A stretch of DNA of 64,000 bases from Rhodovulum robiginosum (lineage in GTDB: Bacteria; Pseudomonadota; Alphaproteobacteria; Rhodobacterales; Rhodobacteraceae): the NCBI RefSeq assembly GCF_003944755.1, contig NZ_RWGU01000049.1, positions 1 to 64,000 of the forward strand, given 5' to 3'. The first letter of the stretch is position 1; every line of letters begins with the position of its first letter. The notes beneath the pieces are model-generated. The model had not been told where the DNA came from and did no database searches. It saw nothing but the letters and a program-made list of their open reading frames with translations. Both the position numbers and the translations under genes were made by a program. Shown in pieces: positions 54,133-62,906 of this stretch.

Positions 54133-56177
54133 CAGAAGCATTGAAACAAAAAGGCCCGGAGCGGCATCCTTGGCTCGAAGTACTTGAGGCTTCGCCGGAG
54201 GCGTCTGTGTCTGATCTCATGGCGGGCTACGCTGCCGTGTTCCCGTATACACGCGCCGATGCTCCGGATGCTGCTCGCACGCTCGTCGGCCATTTACCTG
54301 CCGAAGACCCGGCGCGAATAGCCTTGGCCTCAGGCATTCTGTCCTGGCTTCGAATGAAACGCGACGAGCACCTACCTGCCGATCGGGCCAGACTACAGGA
54401 TTTCATTCGCCAGGTCTCAGAAGCATTCGAAATCATTGCTCTTCTCGATCAGACCGAGCCGGCCCTCGAATTGCGCGACAAATACGTACGATGGTTCGCG
54501 TGGGCGAACCGGTTGAACCTGACACCTTCTCGGGACGCGCGGGCCAGTTACTTCCGCATGCTCGCCAACACGCAACCGATCCTTGCAGAGCGTCTTGCCG
54601 ATCCCGACGCCCTCGCACCCTTCTGGATGCGCCTTTGCAGGGAGTCTGGCTCCACCTATCCAAAAGGGTACTTGCAGATCGGATTGCTGGGCCTTCGTCG
54701 GTTGCCTGGTGCAATCGAGCGCGGCGAGCGACCTTGGATTGCCGGGCTTGCGGCTTGGGCACTCGAACAGGCTCCCTCGGACAAGGAGTTCATGCGGGCT
54801 TGGTCGCCGTTGAAGCGACTGCATCCCGCAGGACCAAAAGTTCTGCGGCAAAATGTATTCAATGTCCTCTCGCAAAAGACCTATGTGGACGCTGGGATAG
54901 AAACGCCCGGTTGGTGGGCAAGCGATCCAGTGTTCCCCAAATTGCAAGACTCCAAAGGGCGTGCTCATTCGCTTGAACCACCGGCACCGGAGCTGCGTGA
55001 GAGCATCATTCATGACCTTCGTGACGGCGTCCGATTTTCAGATTTGGATGATCGGTTGAACACGATGGTGGAGCGCTACGAACGTTATACTGACGCGACC
55101 GGAGACGTCTATTTTCTGGTGCGATCTTTCTGTAACGTGGGCAACATTCTGCTTCGGAATTCTGTGAATGATCACAGTGAAGTAGCACGTTTTGCGCAGA
55201 ATTTGGCTCGCAAAACACTGCGATATCAACCCCGCAACCCGATTGCATGGGGGCTTTGGCGCGACGCGCTGTTTAGTGGCGGCGCTTACGATGCTGCGGT
55301 CGCGCTTGGATGGGAAACAGTTCGCCGGTTTCCGAGTAATCCGTTGATGCGCAACGAATTGGCTGAAATCCTGATTGCGCTGGATCAAGCAGACGTGGCT
55401 TTGGCCTTGCTCGACGACGCAATTGAGGCGCAGGCTTTCAATGCCGTGACCTACGCAATTCTTGCCCGCCTCTTGGCCAATAGGGGAGATATGGAAGCAG
55501 CGCGCACGGCAATTGAAGATGGCCTCACGATCGACTCTGAGAATGCTATTCCGACGCAATGGCGCTCCTACTTGGATGATGGCAAACCGCTCCCTCTATT
55601 GGCCGCTGCTCGGAAAAGAGTGATTGACGCTGTCGATGCCGATTCAAGCGACGAAGTAATCGCGGAACTCGGACGCAGTGGACATCTGCGGCACTTGCGT
55701 CAGCGCCTGCAGAGTGATGCATCTGCCGTTGAGGAGTTGCAGGAGATACTGAATACCGACCCGAGCTTTGCCTATGCTCAAATCCTCGCAGCGCGACACA
55801 ACCTCTGGCATGCGTCAGAACAGGCGCTTCCGCCAGTTGCCGCCGCTTTCGAAGAGGCGCTCGCGAGCGAGGACATCGAACGGCTGACTGCGCTGACGGA
55901 ACAGATGCCGCGGTTGGAGTCGTTGATCTTGCTCGCACGGGCCATTCTTGGAGACGCAGTTGCTGCACGCGAAATCGATGGCCGCTTGCGCAGCCCCAGC
56001 GCAATGGACGATGCTCGAGCCATCGAAATCCTTCAAAGCCGCTTCCAACCTGTTTTCGAGTTGATCGACGGAGGTCTGGAACCCTCTGAGGCAGTAAGCG
56101 AGTATGCAGACCAGCTTCGCATAGCGATCTATGACACCAATGAAGCCGTTTCAGCCCCGGAACTCTTGGTGGCGTGA
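54129..56177 (+). CDS. Cargo gene B: unknown 682-residue TPR-like protein
   Basis: The protein is almost all helix. Residues from about 380 to 470 contain tetratricopeptide-like pairs (NPIAWGLWRDALFSGGAYDAAVALGWETVRRFPSNPLMRNELAEILIALDQADVALALLDDA; then another at AVTYAILARLLANRGDMEAARTAIEDGLTID), and helical repeats continue to the end. No enzyme motif or membrane helix is seen. It starts in the ATGA overlap with gene A. TPR arrays bind partners, so a complex with A is the natural guess. Low-GC, foreign-looking. Confidence 0.82.
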   Translation: MTEALKQKGPERHPWLEVLEASPEASVSDLMAGYAAVFPYTRADAPDAARTLVGHLPAEDPARIALASGILSWLRMKRDEHLPADRARLQDFIRQVSEAFEIIALLDQTEPALELRDKYVRWFAWANRLNLTPSRDARASYFRMLANTQPILAERLADPDALAPFWMRLCRESGSTYPKGYLQIGLLGLRRLPGAIERGERPWIAGLAAWALEQAPSDKEFMRAWSPLKRLHPAGPKVLRQNVFNVLSQKTYVDAGIETPGWWASDPVFPKLQDSKGRAHSLEPPAPELRESIIHDLRDGVRFSDLDDRLNTMVERYERYTDATGDVYFLVRSFCNVGNILLRNSVNDHSEVARFAQNLARKTLRYQPRNPIAWGLWRDALFSGGAYDAAVALGWETVRRFPSNPLMRNELAEILIALDQADVALALLDDAIEAQAFNAVTYAILARLLANRGDMEAARTAIEDGLTIDSENAIPTQWRSYLDDGKPLPLLAAARKRVIDAVDADSSDEVIAELGRSGHLRHLRQRLQSDASAVEELQEILNTDPSFAYAQILAARHNLWHASEQALPPVAAAFEEALASEDIERLTALTEQMPRLESLILLARAILGDAVAAREIDGRLRSPSAMDDARAIEILQSRFQPVFELIDGGLEPSEAVSEYADQLRIAIYDTNEAVSAPELLVA

Positions 56178-56276
56178 CTTCGATGCTTTTTTGGCGACCT
56201 GCGGTAGGGGGCCTCCTGACCAAAAACCTCGCACGGCTATCCACCTGATTAATTCGGATGGCCCACCCTGAGCTTT

Positions 56277-56298
56277 TTGCTGCACATTTTGCTGCACA
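56277..56298 (+). repeat. Right iteron pair (12-bp spacing)
   Basis: TTGCTGCACA occurs at 56277 and 56289, in the same orientation and spacing as the left array; the 23-base block TTGCTGCACATTTTGCT(G/A)CACAA is shared with one mismatch. It lies 73 bases inside attR. Confidence 0.65.
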
Positions 56299-56371
56299 AA
56301 CCGCAACACGAGAAGCCCATTATTTTCGCAAATTCAGTCATTTAGGTACATGGAAAGAAAGCACTTTCGGA

Positions 56372-56386
56372 CTGTCTCTCCGCCAC
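56372..56386 (+). repeat. attR: 15-bp direct repeat
   Basis: CTGTCTCTCCGCCAC is an exact copy of the tRNA-Ser 3' end, in the same orientation. It sits between the cargo operon and a terminator and is not part of a complete tRNA. Confidence 0.85.
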
Positions 56387-56411
56387 CTGCCCCCGCGAAA
56401 GCGTTCTCCCG

Positions 56412-56433
56412 ATCCGGCTCCGGCCGGATTTTT
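56412..56433 (+). terminator. Rho-independent terminator, probably native to tRNA-Ser
   Basis: ATCCGGC and GCCGGAT form a seven-base-pair stem with loop TCCG, followed by TTTT. It lies 26 bases after attR, the distance expected for a terminator behind the tRNA before the element inserted. Confidence 0.75.
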
Positions 56434-56684
56434 CCGTTGTTTTCGAGGGTTATGCGGGACGGGCTGAGCACCGACCTCGGTGCCCGGAGGCCCGGAGGCG
56501 GTCTCTCATTGCCGGTATTCTCTGGACCTCATGACTGCGGGAGTTTGGTGTTCAGGTTGCAAGACTCTGAAATAAGATGGCTTTTCGGAGTTCCCGGCTA
56601 AACACTTCGGCGCCAGTGGCGTGCGCAAGATGACACTCAGATCGAACTTTCAACAGGCGCATTATACCCTGAGGGCTGAACCAA

Positions 56685-57182
56685 TCAGCTGGACGAGCTG
56701 ACATATTCGCCTTCTCCTGTAGGTGGCGAGACCCCGCGTTCGCCGAGCTCGAGCGTCTCCGTTTCGGAGAGCAACCAAGTTGAAAGCTGGTCGGCCGCTG
56801 CCGCGATCTGTTCCGGTTTTCGAAGGGCACACTCCCAGATCGTCGCTACGCGCCAGCCCGCCGCAAGCAGCGCGCCCCGAACCGCGCTGTCCCGCGCAAC
56901 GTTCGCGTCGAACTTTGCCTGCCAGAACGCTACGCGCGTCGCGGGAGTGGTAGCGTAGCGGCACCCCTCATGCCGATGCCAGAAACACCCGTGCACAAAG
57001 ATGACCGCGCGGTGCTTCGGGAGGACGAGGTCAGGCCTACCTTTGACTTTCTTCGAGTGAAGACAGTAGCGGAAGCCGCGTGCGTGCAGCGCCCGCCGAA
57101 GAGCCATCTCAGGCTTCGTGTTCTTTCCCTTGATCCCAGCCATCATCCGCGAACGAGTGACGGCGTCGACGACATCAGACAT
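56685..57182 (-). CDS. vsr: Very short patch repair endonuclease
   Basis: Vsr nicks T:G mismatches that arise by deamination of 5-methylcytosine. The 165-residue protein has SRMMAGIKGKNTKPEMALRRAL, GFRYCLHSKKVKGRPDLVLPKHRAVIFVHGCFWHRHEGC and the Zn-binding Cys/His set. The presence of a C5 methyltransferase in the same cluster explains its role. The last 20 residues are a non-conserved tail. Transcribed away from the endonuclease gene. Confidence 0.94.
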   Translation of the reverse strand: MSDVVDAVTRSRMMAGIKGKNTKPEMALRRALHARGFRYCLHSKKVKGRPDLVLPKHRAVIFVHGCFWHRHEGCRYATTPATRVAFWQAKFDANVARDSAVRGALLAAGWRVATIWECALRKPEQIAAAADQLSTWLLSETETLELGERGVSPPTGEGEYVSSSS

Positions 57183-57420
57183 ATACTAAGCTTAAGCCAG
57201 TTCGATTGACGATGCATACTCCTGCGGGGGCAGCAGTCGCTGCACAATCGATCTCGTTCCGCGGTGGCCCAGGCGCCAGGAGGTCAATCGCGTGAAGACC
57301 GTTGGAGATGCTCCGTTTTGCGGTCAAGCCTCCTGTAAGGGGCAGTGTGGCTGTCTGGGTCTAGATGATCTTGCTTGTCTGACCTAGGAGGGAGTTCGAG
57401 AAGATCCGAATGGAAGTCAC

Positions 57421-58368
57421 ATGGCAAAAAGAGCACGAAAGGCCCGACTCTACGGTGCCGACGGCGTTCCCGCTCCTGAGTTCAACAGGATGGTCAAGAG
57501 CTGGCTTGAAGGCGACCTCCCAATAAGGGAACACACAAGTCCTGCAGCATTCGATGGCGTTCGCCAGAAGTACATGGAAGCAGTGGATGTCGCAATCTCA
57601 GCTGGCCTTGATCGAGCCATCGCGCACAGGGAGGCTCTAAATAAGCTGACAGAGCTTCTGTTTGGCTACGATATTGCAGAAGAGCTCGCCGAGAGACTGA
57701 ATCCTGGCCTCGTAAACGAAGCAGGATTCAGAACCACCCTTTCGCAAGGCGTTGCCAAGAATGTTGGCGAGAACTTTGTAAATCTTATTGTCTATGCTTT
57801 GGCCGACACGCTTTCGGATCAGGACGAGATTCTCATAGACAAGGGCCTTCCACCCGCACTGAAAGCCGCTCTTGAGTTGAGAAGGACCGTTCCACTTAAG
57901 ACGGGAGATATGGACATCTCTATCCCAATTGAAGGGGACATGGCCATATTCTCCAGAAGAAATCCGCTTAATGCGGTAGTCATCAGCGCGAAGACTCGTT
58001 TAAAAGAAGTTTTCCACATTGGGACCATGTGGAAGCTTCTGTTTGACACAATTGATGATGAGTATTGCCTGGACAAATGGGGACTCACGGCACCCGCTGG
58101 CTCAGACGTCTCGGAAGTGCTTTACGTGTTTGCCACAGCCGACATGGTCAGGGAAGGTGGTAGAAATAGTCAAGGACCAGATGTAGAACGCGACATGCCG
58201 CGAAACCTCATAGCTATGGACGCATCTTTCTTCGACTACGTTTTTGTCTCGAAGGTCGGAATCCCCCACGTCGAAAACAAGATTTCTCTAGCAGAGCGTG
58301 GCGCTCTCTTTCACGAGCTTGGGTGTTTGATTGACCTTATCAAGCTCAAATTCCCGCTCCCAAAATAG
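57421..58368 (+). CDS. Putative type II restriction endonuclease (BsaWI-like)
   Basis: The 315-residue protein has a PD-(D/E)xK-like core: EGDMAIF near residue 171-177, and VVISAKTRLKEV with Ser189, Lys191 and Glu196. The AKTRLKEVFHIGTMWKLLFD stretch resembles BsaWI-family enzymes, which cut CCGG-containing sites. GGAAG precedes the ATG. It converges on a C5 methyltransferase gene with 25 bases between, giving a complete R-M pair. AT-richer than the host. The site recognised cannot be read. Confidence 0.72.
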   Translation: MAKRARKARLYGADGVPAPEFNRMVKSWLEGDLPIREHTSPAAFDGVRQKYMEAVDVAISAGLDRAIAHREALNKLTELLFGYDIAEELAERLNPGLVNEAGFRTTLSQGVAKNVGENFVNLIVYALADTLSDQDEILIDKGLPPALKAALELRRTVPLKTGDMDISIPIEGDMAIFSRRNPLNAVVISAKTRLKEVFHIGTMWKLLFDTIDDEYCLDKWGLTAPAGSDVSEVLYVFATADMVREGGRNSQGPDVERDMPRNLIAMDASFFDYVFVSKVGIPHVENKISLAERGALFHELGCLIDLIKLKFPLPK

Positions 58369-58393
58369 ATACGTTTATCTTGCATAGTGGCTG

Positions 58394-60625
58394 TCAGCTC
58401 GCAGAAAGAAGATCTGTCTTATGATTGGCACATTCCCCCTCGTGCGGGAAGATTTGAATTTCTTCTGCAAGCTCGGAAATCCGCGCGGCAAACAAGCGAG
58501 ACAACAAAGGTGGCACGGCATTTCCTATAGCTGAGTACGTATCTACGACCCCTGAAACATCAAAACGGAAAAAATCAGGGAACGATTGGACGCGAGCCGC
58601 TTCCCTGATGGTCAGAGACCGAGGCTCCGTCGGGTGCCAGTATGCATAGGTATCCTTGCCGATGTGTGCCACGATAGTCCTGCACGGCTTTGTTGCAGAA
58701 AGCCGTTCGAACCAGTCGCCATGTGTTGATCCACCGTTCTTCAGGTAGCCTTCGAGCAACAAGTGCTGTTCAGGAAGTTTGAACCTCTCCTTGGTGTGCT
58801 CCAAAAGGAGACGAAGCATCAGGCTTCCATCTACTTTGCCAAGCAGATTCTCAAGTGCGTGCTTTGTCTTTGACGATTGAACCTCTTCAATGGCGGCTTC
58901 TATGCCGTCTCTTAGGTCCTGAAGGGTCTGCGAACGGTCAACTTTGAGATCCATCCACCTTATACCAGGGGCGACAAAAGACGCGAAGACGCGATCATCA
59001 TCACGCGGCTTTCGGAAGATGTGAGCATCAGTAGCGGCTGGCCTTACTCCAGAGACGGGGTCAGGCTGCTGAACCCAAGACAGATAATCACGTTGCTCCG
59101 GAGGAAGCTTGGGATCCCAAACGTCGTACACTGCGCTTGAATGATCTGTCTTTATCCCACCCTTTGGATCAAACTCTTGCGGATCAGACAAGCCAGTGAG
59201 CGCCACACGCAGAGGCACGTCCGCAGCAGCGGACTTAAGTTCAAAGAACTTCGAAGCAATATTGTGAGGAGCAGCCCCAGCCTTCGCGCCAAACATTATG
59301 AAGCGGCGACGGTCTTGAGGTACCGCATAATCACGAGCGTTAATGACCTGGTGACTGACATGATACGTCAGTTTATCGGTGGCCAATTCTTCAATCAGCT
59401 CAACTAGCAAGGCGGGAGCATCGAAGGTGCCATTCGGAGTTTTTAGTGCCGACTGGAAGTTGGATACATTCTCAAAGAGGAATACTTCGGGCTGAAGCGC
59501 CTCGAGAAAGAGCACATATTGCACCATGAGAGCATTGCGCTCGTCACCATATTCTTTGTGCGACCACGCATGCACTCCTTGGTCTCGGAGGCTTTGGATT
59601 ACCGGTCGCCCAATACGGCTGAATCCCTTGCACGGTGGTCCGCCGAGCACGATGTGCGCCCGATATCGATCAAAATAGAGCTCCTCAAGCTGCGACTTGT
59701 TTTCAAGGCAGAATTCGGCACGGACAGATGCACGTGAGGCACGCCAATCGATCCATGCTTCCTTCAGCCTGGAAAATGCGTCGGTGCTCAGAAACTCACA
59801 AAGTCGTGTAAGGCGTTTCGAGTTGTTAGAATTCTGGCCGCGGCCAGATTTACCGGCGGCTTCTTGGATTTCATTGAATCGTGCTGACCACTCTTGTTCC
59901 ATATCATGGACCAGTTCACGATTTGGAAAACCAAGGGCTGGTTCCCCCTCGGCGTTTTCGAGGAGGCTTTCACACTCTTCACCCCACGGGAGACTCCGCG
60001 TGCTTGCCAACGGCCTACTGAACGAGGAAACTCCTAACCTGTTTACGAACGCTTTGACTAAAGCGAGTGTGAAAGTCTGCGGCGGTACACGAGACAACTC
60101 TTCTACGTAGTCATCACTTTGCGAAATCTCGGCAGCAAGTGATGAGAATTTTTTGTCGATATTGCGAATTCGCGCAAGAAATTCCGACAAGCCGATTTCA
60201 TTGAGGCGCTCGAATAGCTCGGGATGGAAAGACGAACCCGCGAGGTGAACGAGATAAAAAAGGCGTATCTCAGTAGGGTGCTGGAACCATGTCATATCAG
60301 CGACACGGCCGATAGGCAGTGAAGCTCGGTCGCCAAGGCTGCGAAAGTTCCTGTTGAAGATCTTAATTGCCGATGGATCGTTATCGATCCCGAGAACTGT
60401 TTTGAACCGCCTAGCGCCATTGAAATTATCAAAGCCGCATGAGAGGCCGCCGGCTCCGCAAAAAAGGTCGACGACCCGCAGTGTATCTTGAAGGGGACGT
60501 TCGGGAAGCGAGCGGTAATAGTTCACAGGACTTGCTTTCTTGCTTTGCTCTCGTTTCGCTGCGGCTGGCGTTGTTGTCCCGCAACCCTTGGCTAGGCGCG
60601 CGACCCCGCGATGACGCAGGCTCAT
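58394..60625 (-). CDS. DNA (cytosine-5)-methyltransferase with large insertion
   Basis: The 743-residue enzyme has C5-methyltransferase motifs: I (VVDLFCGAGGLSCGF, about 51-65), IV with the catalytic Cys (VLGGPPCKGFS, Cys near 332), VI (ENV), VIII (QVINARDYAVPQDRRRFIMFG), IX (TIREAARVQSFPDFF) and X (AIGNAVPPLLSR). Motifs I and IV are normally 60-80 residues apart; here about 200 extra helical residues lie between. The first 40 residues have no family similarity; a GTG at 60628 or an internal GTG near VNYYRSL are other possible starts. It would protect the site cut by the neighbouring endonuclease. Confidence 0.92.
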   Translation of the reverse strand: MSLRHRGVARLAKGCGTTTPAAAKREQSKKASPVNYYRSLPERPLQDTLRVVDLFCGAGGLSCGFDNFNGARRFKTVLGIDNDPSAIKIFNRNFRSLGDRASLPIGRVADMTWFQHPTEIRLFYLVHLAGSSFHPELFERLNEIGLSEFLARIRNIDKKFSSLAAEISQSDDYVEELSRVPPQTFTLALVKAFVNRLGVSSFSRPLASTRSLPWGEECESLLENAEGEPALGFPNRELVHDMEQEWSARFNEIQEAAGKSGRGQNSNNSKRLTRLCEFLSTDAFSRLKEAWIDWRASRASVRAEFCLENKSQLEELYFDRYRAHIVLGGPPCKGFSRIGRPVIQSLRDQGVHAWSHKEYGDERNALMVQYVLFLEALQPEVFLFENVSNFQSALKTPNGTFDAPALLVELIEELATDKLTYHVSHQVINARDYAVPQDRRRFIMFGAKAGAAPHNIASKFFELKSAAADVPLRVALTGLSDPQEFDPKGGIKTDHSSAVYDVWDPKLPPEQRDYLSWVQQPDPVSGVRPAATDAHIFRKPRDDDRVFASFVAPGIRWMDLKVDRSQTLQDLRDGIEAAIEEVQSSKTKHALENLLGKVDGSLMLRLLLEHTKERFKLPEQHLLLEGYLKNGGSTHGDWFERLSATKPCRTIVAHIGKDTYAYWHPTEPRSLTIREAARVQSFPDFFRFDVSGVVDTYSAIGNAVPPLLSRLFAARISELAEEIQIFPHEGECANHKTDLLSAS

Positions 60626-60736
60626 CACCCAACCCTCAAATACACGATAGTGGGCTTGGGCTCAAAGGTGAAGACAATATCTTGACAGAGGAGGCGGAGG
60701 AAAGATGGACGGTGAGGGCTCGCTGCGTGGCCACTA

Positions 60737-61150
60737 TCAGCAAGCAGCATCCGTGTCCGCATCTTGGCTTTGGAGGATGAGGTGCTGGCGGCTCCAGCGC
60801 GCCTCCCTTAGTTTGAGCAATCCGGCCAGCGTCGCCCCCGGTGCCTGCTTCCCGTCTAGGATCGCTTCGACGATGTCGGGCGCGAGCAGCGTGAGCCGCA
60901 AGACGCGGGTCATGTAGGAGGGCGCGATCCCCTCGCGCTCGGCCAGTTCGGCAATGGTTGCGAACTCGCCCGACTCCAGCATGCGTTTCCAGCGGAAGGC
61001 GCGCGCCAGCGCCTTGACCAGCGTGTTGTCAGTCCGCCGTGGTTGCACAGCGCCCTCGGGCATCTTCATCTCTTTCCGCCCGCCGCGCTTCACGATGCGG
61101 AACGGGACGTGGAGTGTCACGATGTCGGGGACTGGCGCGCCGCATGTCAC
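60737..61150 (-). CDS. HTH protein coupled to serine recombinase
   Basis: The 137-residue product contains a helix-turn-helix segment, TIAELAEREGIAPSYMTRVLRLTLLAPDIVEAILDG, of the ParB/KorB-like or sigma-4-like sort that commonly follows large serine recombinases in alphaproteobacterial elements. The GTG start at 61150 overlaps the recombinase stop (GTGA). It probably binds DNA as an accessory or regulatory factor. Confidence 0.85.
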   Translation of the reverse strand: MTCGAPVPDIVTLHVPFRIVKRGGRKEMKMPEGAVQPRRTDNTLVKALARAFRWKRMLESGEFATIAELAEREGIAPSYMTRVLRLTLLAPDIVEAILDGKQAPGATLAGLLKLREARWSRQHLILQSQDADTDAAC

Positions 61151-62457
61151 GCTGCTTCTCCGATTCCACCGGCCAGCATCTCGCGGGCCAGACCGCCGAG
61201 GCCGTCGACGCGCAGGCGGACGTTTAGCCCGTCCACGCCGATGTCGACCCGCTCGACCAGCAGCGCCACGATGCGCGCCTGCTCGGCCGGGAACAGTTCG
61301 TCCCACAGCGGGTCGATCTGGTGCAACGCTGCGCGGGCGTCGGTCTCGGTGATGGCGTCGGCATGGGCGCGCGCCGCCTTCCACGTGCCCGCTACGATCT
61401 CGGGCTGGCGGAACACGGCGCGGAGCTGGTCGATGACGGCCGCCTCGATCTCGCCCGCGGGCACGCGGCCGACCGGGCACGATCCGGCGCCGTGCTTCAG
61501 CACGGTCTGGCTGACGTAGTAGCGATAGAGCTTCCCGCCCTTGCGGGTATGCGTCGGGGAGAAGGCCGCGCCGTCTGGGCCGAACAGCAGGCCCTTCAGC
61601 AAGGCGGGCGTCTCGGCGCGGGTGCGCGCGGCGCGCTTTCGCGGGCTCTCCTGCAGGATGGCGTGGACGCGATCCCACGTCTCTCGGTCGATGATCGCGC
61701 CGTGCTCGCCCGGGTAGCTCTCGCCCTTGTGGACCGCCTCGCCGATGTAGGCGCGGTTGTTCAGCATCCGGTAGAGGTATTTCTTGTCGATCCGGTTGCC
61801 GCGGGGCGTGCGGATGCCGCGCTTCGCCACCTCGCGGGCCAGTTCAGTGCCCGAGCCGATCTCGAGGAAGCGGGCGAAGATCCAGCAGACATGCTCGGCG
61901 GCTTCGTCATCGATCACCAGCTTCCGGTTCTGGACCCGATAGCCGTAGGGCGGCACCCCGCCCATCCACATGCCCTTCTTTCGGCTGGCGGCGACCTTGT
62001 CGCGGATGCGCTCGGCGGTGACCTCGCGCTCGAACTGGGCGAAGGACAGGAGGATGTTGAGCGTCAGTCGCCCCATGGACGTGGTCGTGTTGAAGCTCTG
62101 CGTGACCGAGACGAAGGTCACACCGTTTCGGTCGAACACCTCGACCAGCTTGGCGAAATCCGCCAACGAGCGGCTGAGCCGGTCGATCTTGTAGACCACG
62201 ACCACATCTACGAGCCCGTCTTCGATGTCCTCCAGCAGCCGCTGCAGGCCGGGGCGCTCGAGCGTACCGCCGGAGATGCCGCCGTCATCATACTGGTCGC
62301 GGACCGGCACCCAGCCCTCGGATCGTTGGCTGGCGATGAACGCCTCGCAGGCCTCGCGTTGGGCGTGAAGGGAGTTGAACTCCTGCTCGAGCCCTTCCTC
62401 CGAGGATTTCCGAGTGTAGATCGCGCAGCGCTGCTTGCGGACGACCGGCTTGGTCAT
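61147..62457 (-). CDS. Large serine recombinase
   Basis: The 436-residue protein has the resolvase catalytic domain with the Ser in CAIYTRKSSEEG near residue 18, and YDDGGISGGTLERPGLQRLLEDIE and VVYKIDRLSRSL. A recombinase domain (GVPPYGYRVQNRKLVID) and a C-terminal region follow. The usual zinc-ribbon Cys set is reduced. It would integrate or excise an element by serine chemistry. The ATG overlaps the DUF2924 stop, and the stop overlaps the HTH start. Confidence 0.95.
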   Translation of the reverse strand: MTKPVVRKQRCAIYTRKSSEEGLEQEFNSLHAQREACEAFIASQRSEGWVPVRDQYDDGGISGGTLERPGLQRLLEDIEDGLVDVVVVYKIDRLSRSLADFAKLVEVFDRNGVTFVSVTQSFNTTTSMGRLTLNILLSFAQFEREVTAERIRDKVAASRKKGMWMGGVPPYGYRVQNRKLVIDDEAAEHVCWIFARFLEIGSGTELAREVAKRGIRTPRGNRIDKKYLYRMLNNRAYIGEAVHKGESYPGEHGAIIDRETWDRVHAILQESPRKRAARTRAETPALLKGLLFGPDGAAFSPTHTRKGGKLYRYYVSQTVLKHGAGSCPVGRVPAGEIEAAVIDQLRAVFRQPEIVAGTWKAARAHADAITETDARAALHQIDPLWDELFPAEQARIVALLVERVDIGVDGLNVRLRVDGLGGLAREMLAGGIGEAA

Positions 62458-62906
62458 GTCCGCCTCCGCCGGTTCTTAAGACCGAAGAACACGAGCCCGT
62501 TCCACCTCGTGCCGGTGATGGCGCGGGCGATGGCGGACAGCGACTTGTAGGGCCGCCCCTGCCATTCGAAGCCGTCCGCGGTGACGGTGACGACGTGTTC
62601 GACGCCCTGCCACTCGCGGATCAGCCGGGTGCCGGCGATGGGCATGGTGTCGGCGCGGACGCGGCTCTTTTTCCTGTCACCGCCGTCGAGCTCTTCGCCC
62701 AGCCGCTCCAGCCGCCGGATCGTCTCGGGCTTCAGGCCGCCATAGGCGAGTTCTTGGATGCGGTATGCGAGCCGGCTCTCCAGGTAGCGTCGGTTGAACG
62801 GCGGCGGCTCGCTGTCGAACAGGTCGCGCCACTGCGCCTTCAGCTCCGGCGTCGTCGCGGTCTTCAGCGCGGCCAGGCGCGCGGGAATGGGATCGTGGGT
62901 CGTCAT
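62454..62906 (-). CDS. DUF2924 protein of recombinase module
   Basis: The 150-residue product matches DUF2924: ARLAALKTATTPELKAQWRDLFDSEPPPFNRRYLESRLAYRIQELAYGGL, then GTRLIREWQGVEHVVTV and YKSLSAIARAITGTRWNGLVFFGL. The second half resembles a small DNA-binding fold found beside serine recombinases. GGAG is seven bases before the ATG. Coupled on both sides by ATGA overlaps. Function is unknown but linked to the recombinase. Confidence 0.92.
   Translation of the reverse strand: MTTHDPIPARLAALKTATTPELKAQWRDLFDSEPPPFNRRYLESRLAYRIQELAYGGLKPETIRRLERLGEELDGGDRKKSRVRADTMPIAGTRLIREWQGVEHVVTVTADGFEWQGRPYKSLSAIARAITGTRWNGLVFFGLKNRRRRT

Larger units (their letters stand above)
48794..56386 (+). mobile_element. 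Integrative mobilizable element in tRNA-Ser(GGA)
   Basis: About 7.6 kb are bounded by the 15-bp direct repeat CTGTCTCTCCGCCAC, the left copy of which is the tRNA 3' end. Inside lie a tyrosine integrase next to the tRNA, a relaxase, no type IV secretion genes, and a two-gene cargo. This is the layout of an integrative element that can be mobilised by a helper. GC content drops visibly in the cargo part. Repeated integrase-arm-like sites lie just inside both ends. Confidence 0.88.
56178..56684 (+). other. Right end of the mobile element and displaced terminator
   Basis: There is no gene in this 507-base gap. It contains two iterons (56277 and 56289), attR (56372-56386), and a rho-independent terminator (56412-56433). 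The remainder up to the Vsr gene shows nothing I can name. Confidence 0.6.

Noticed and set aside
56387-60736. R-M cluster as part of the tRNA-Ser element
   Set aside because: It lies outside attR and beyond the native terminator, so it is not within the bounded element, though an older or nested event cannot be excluded.
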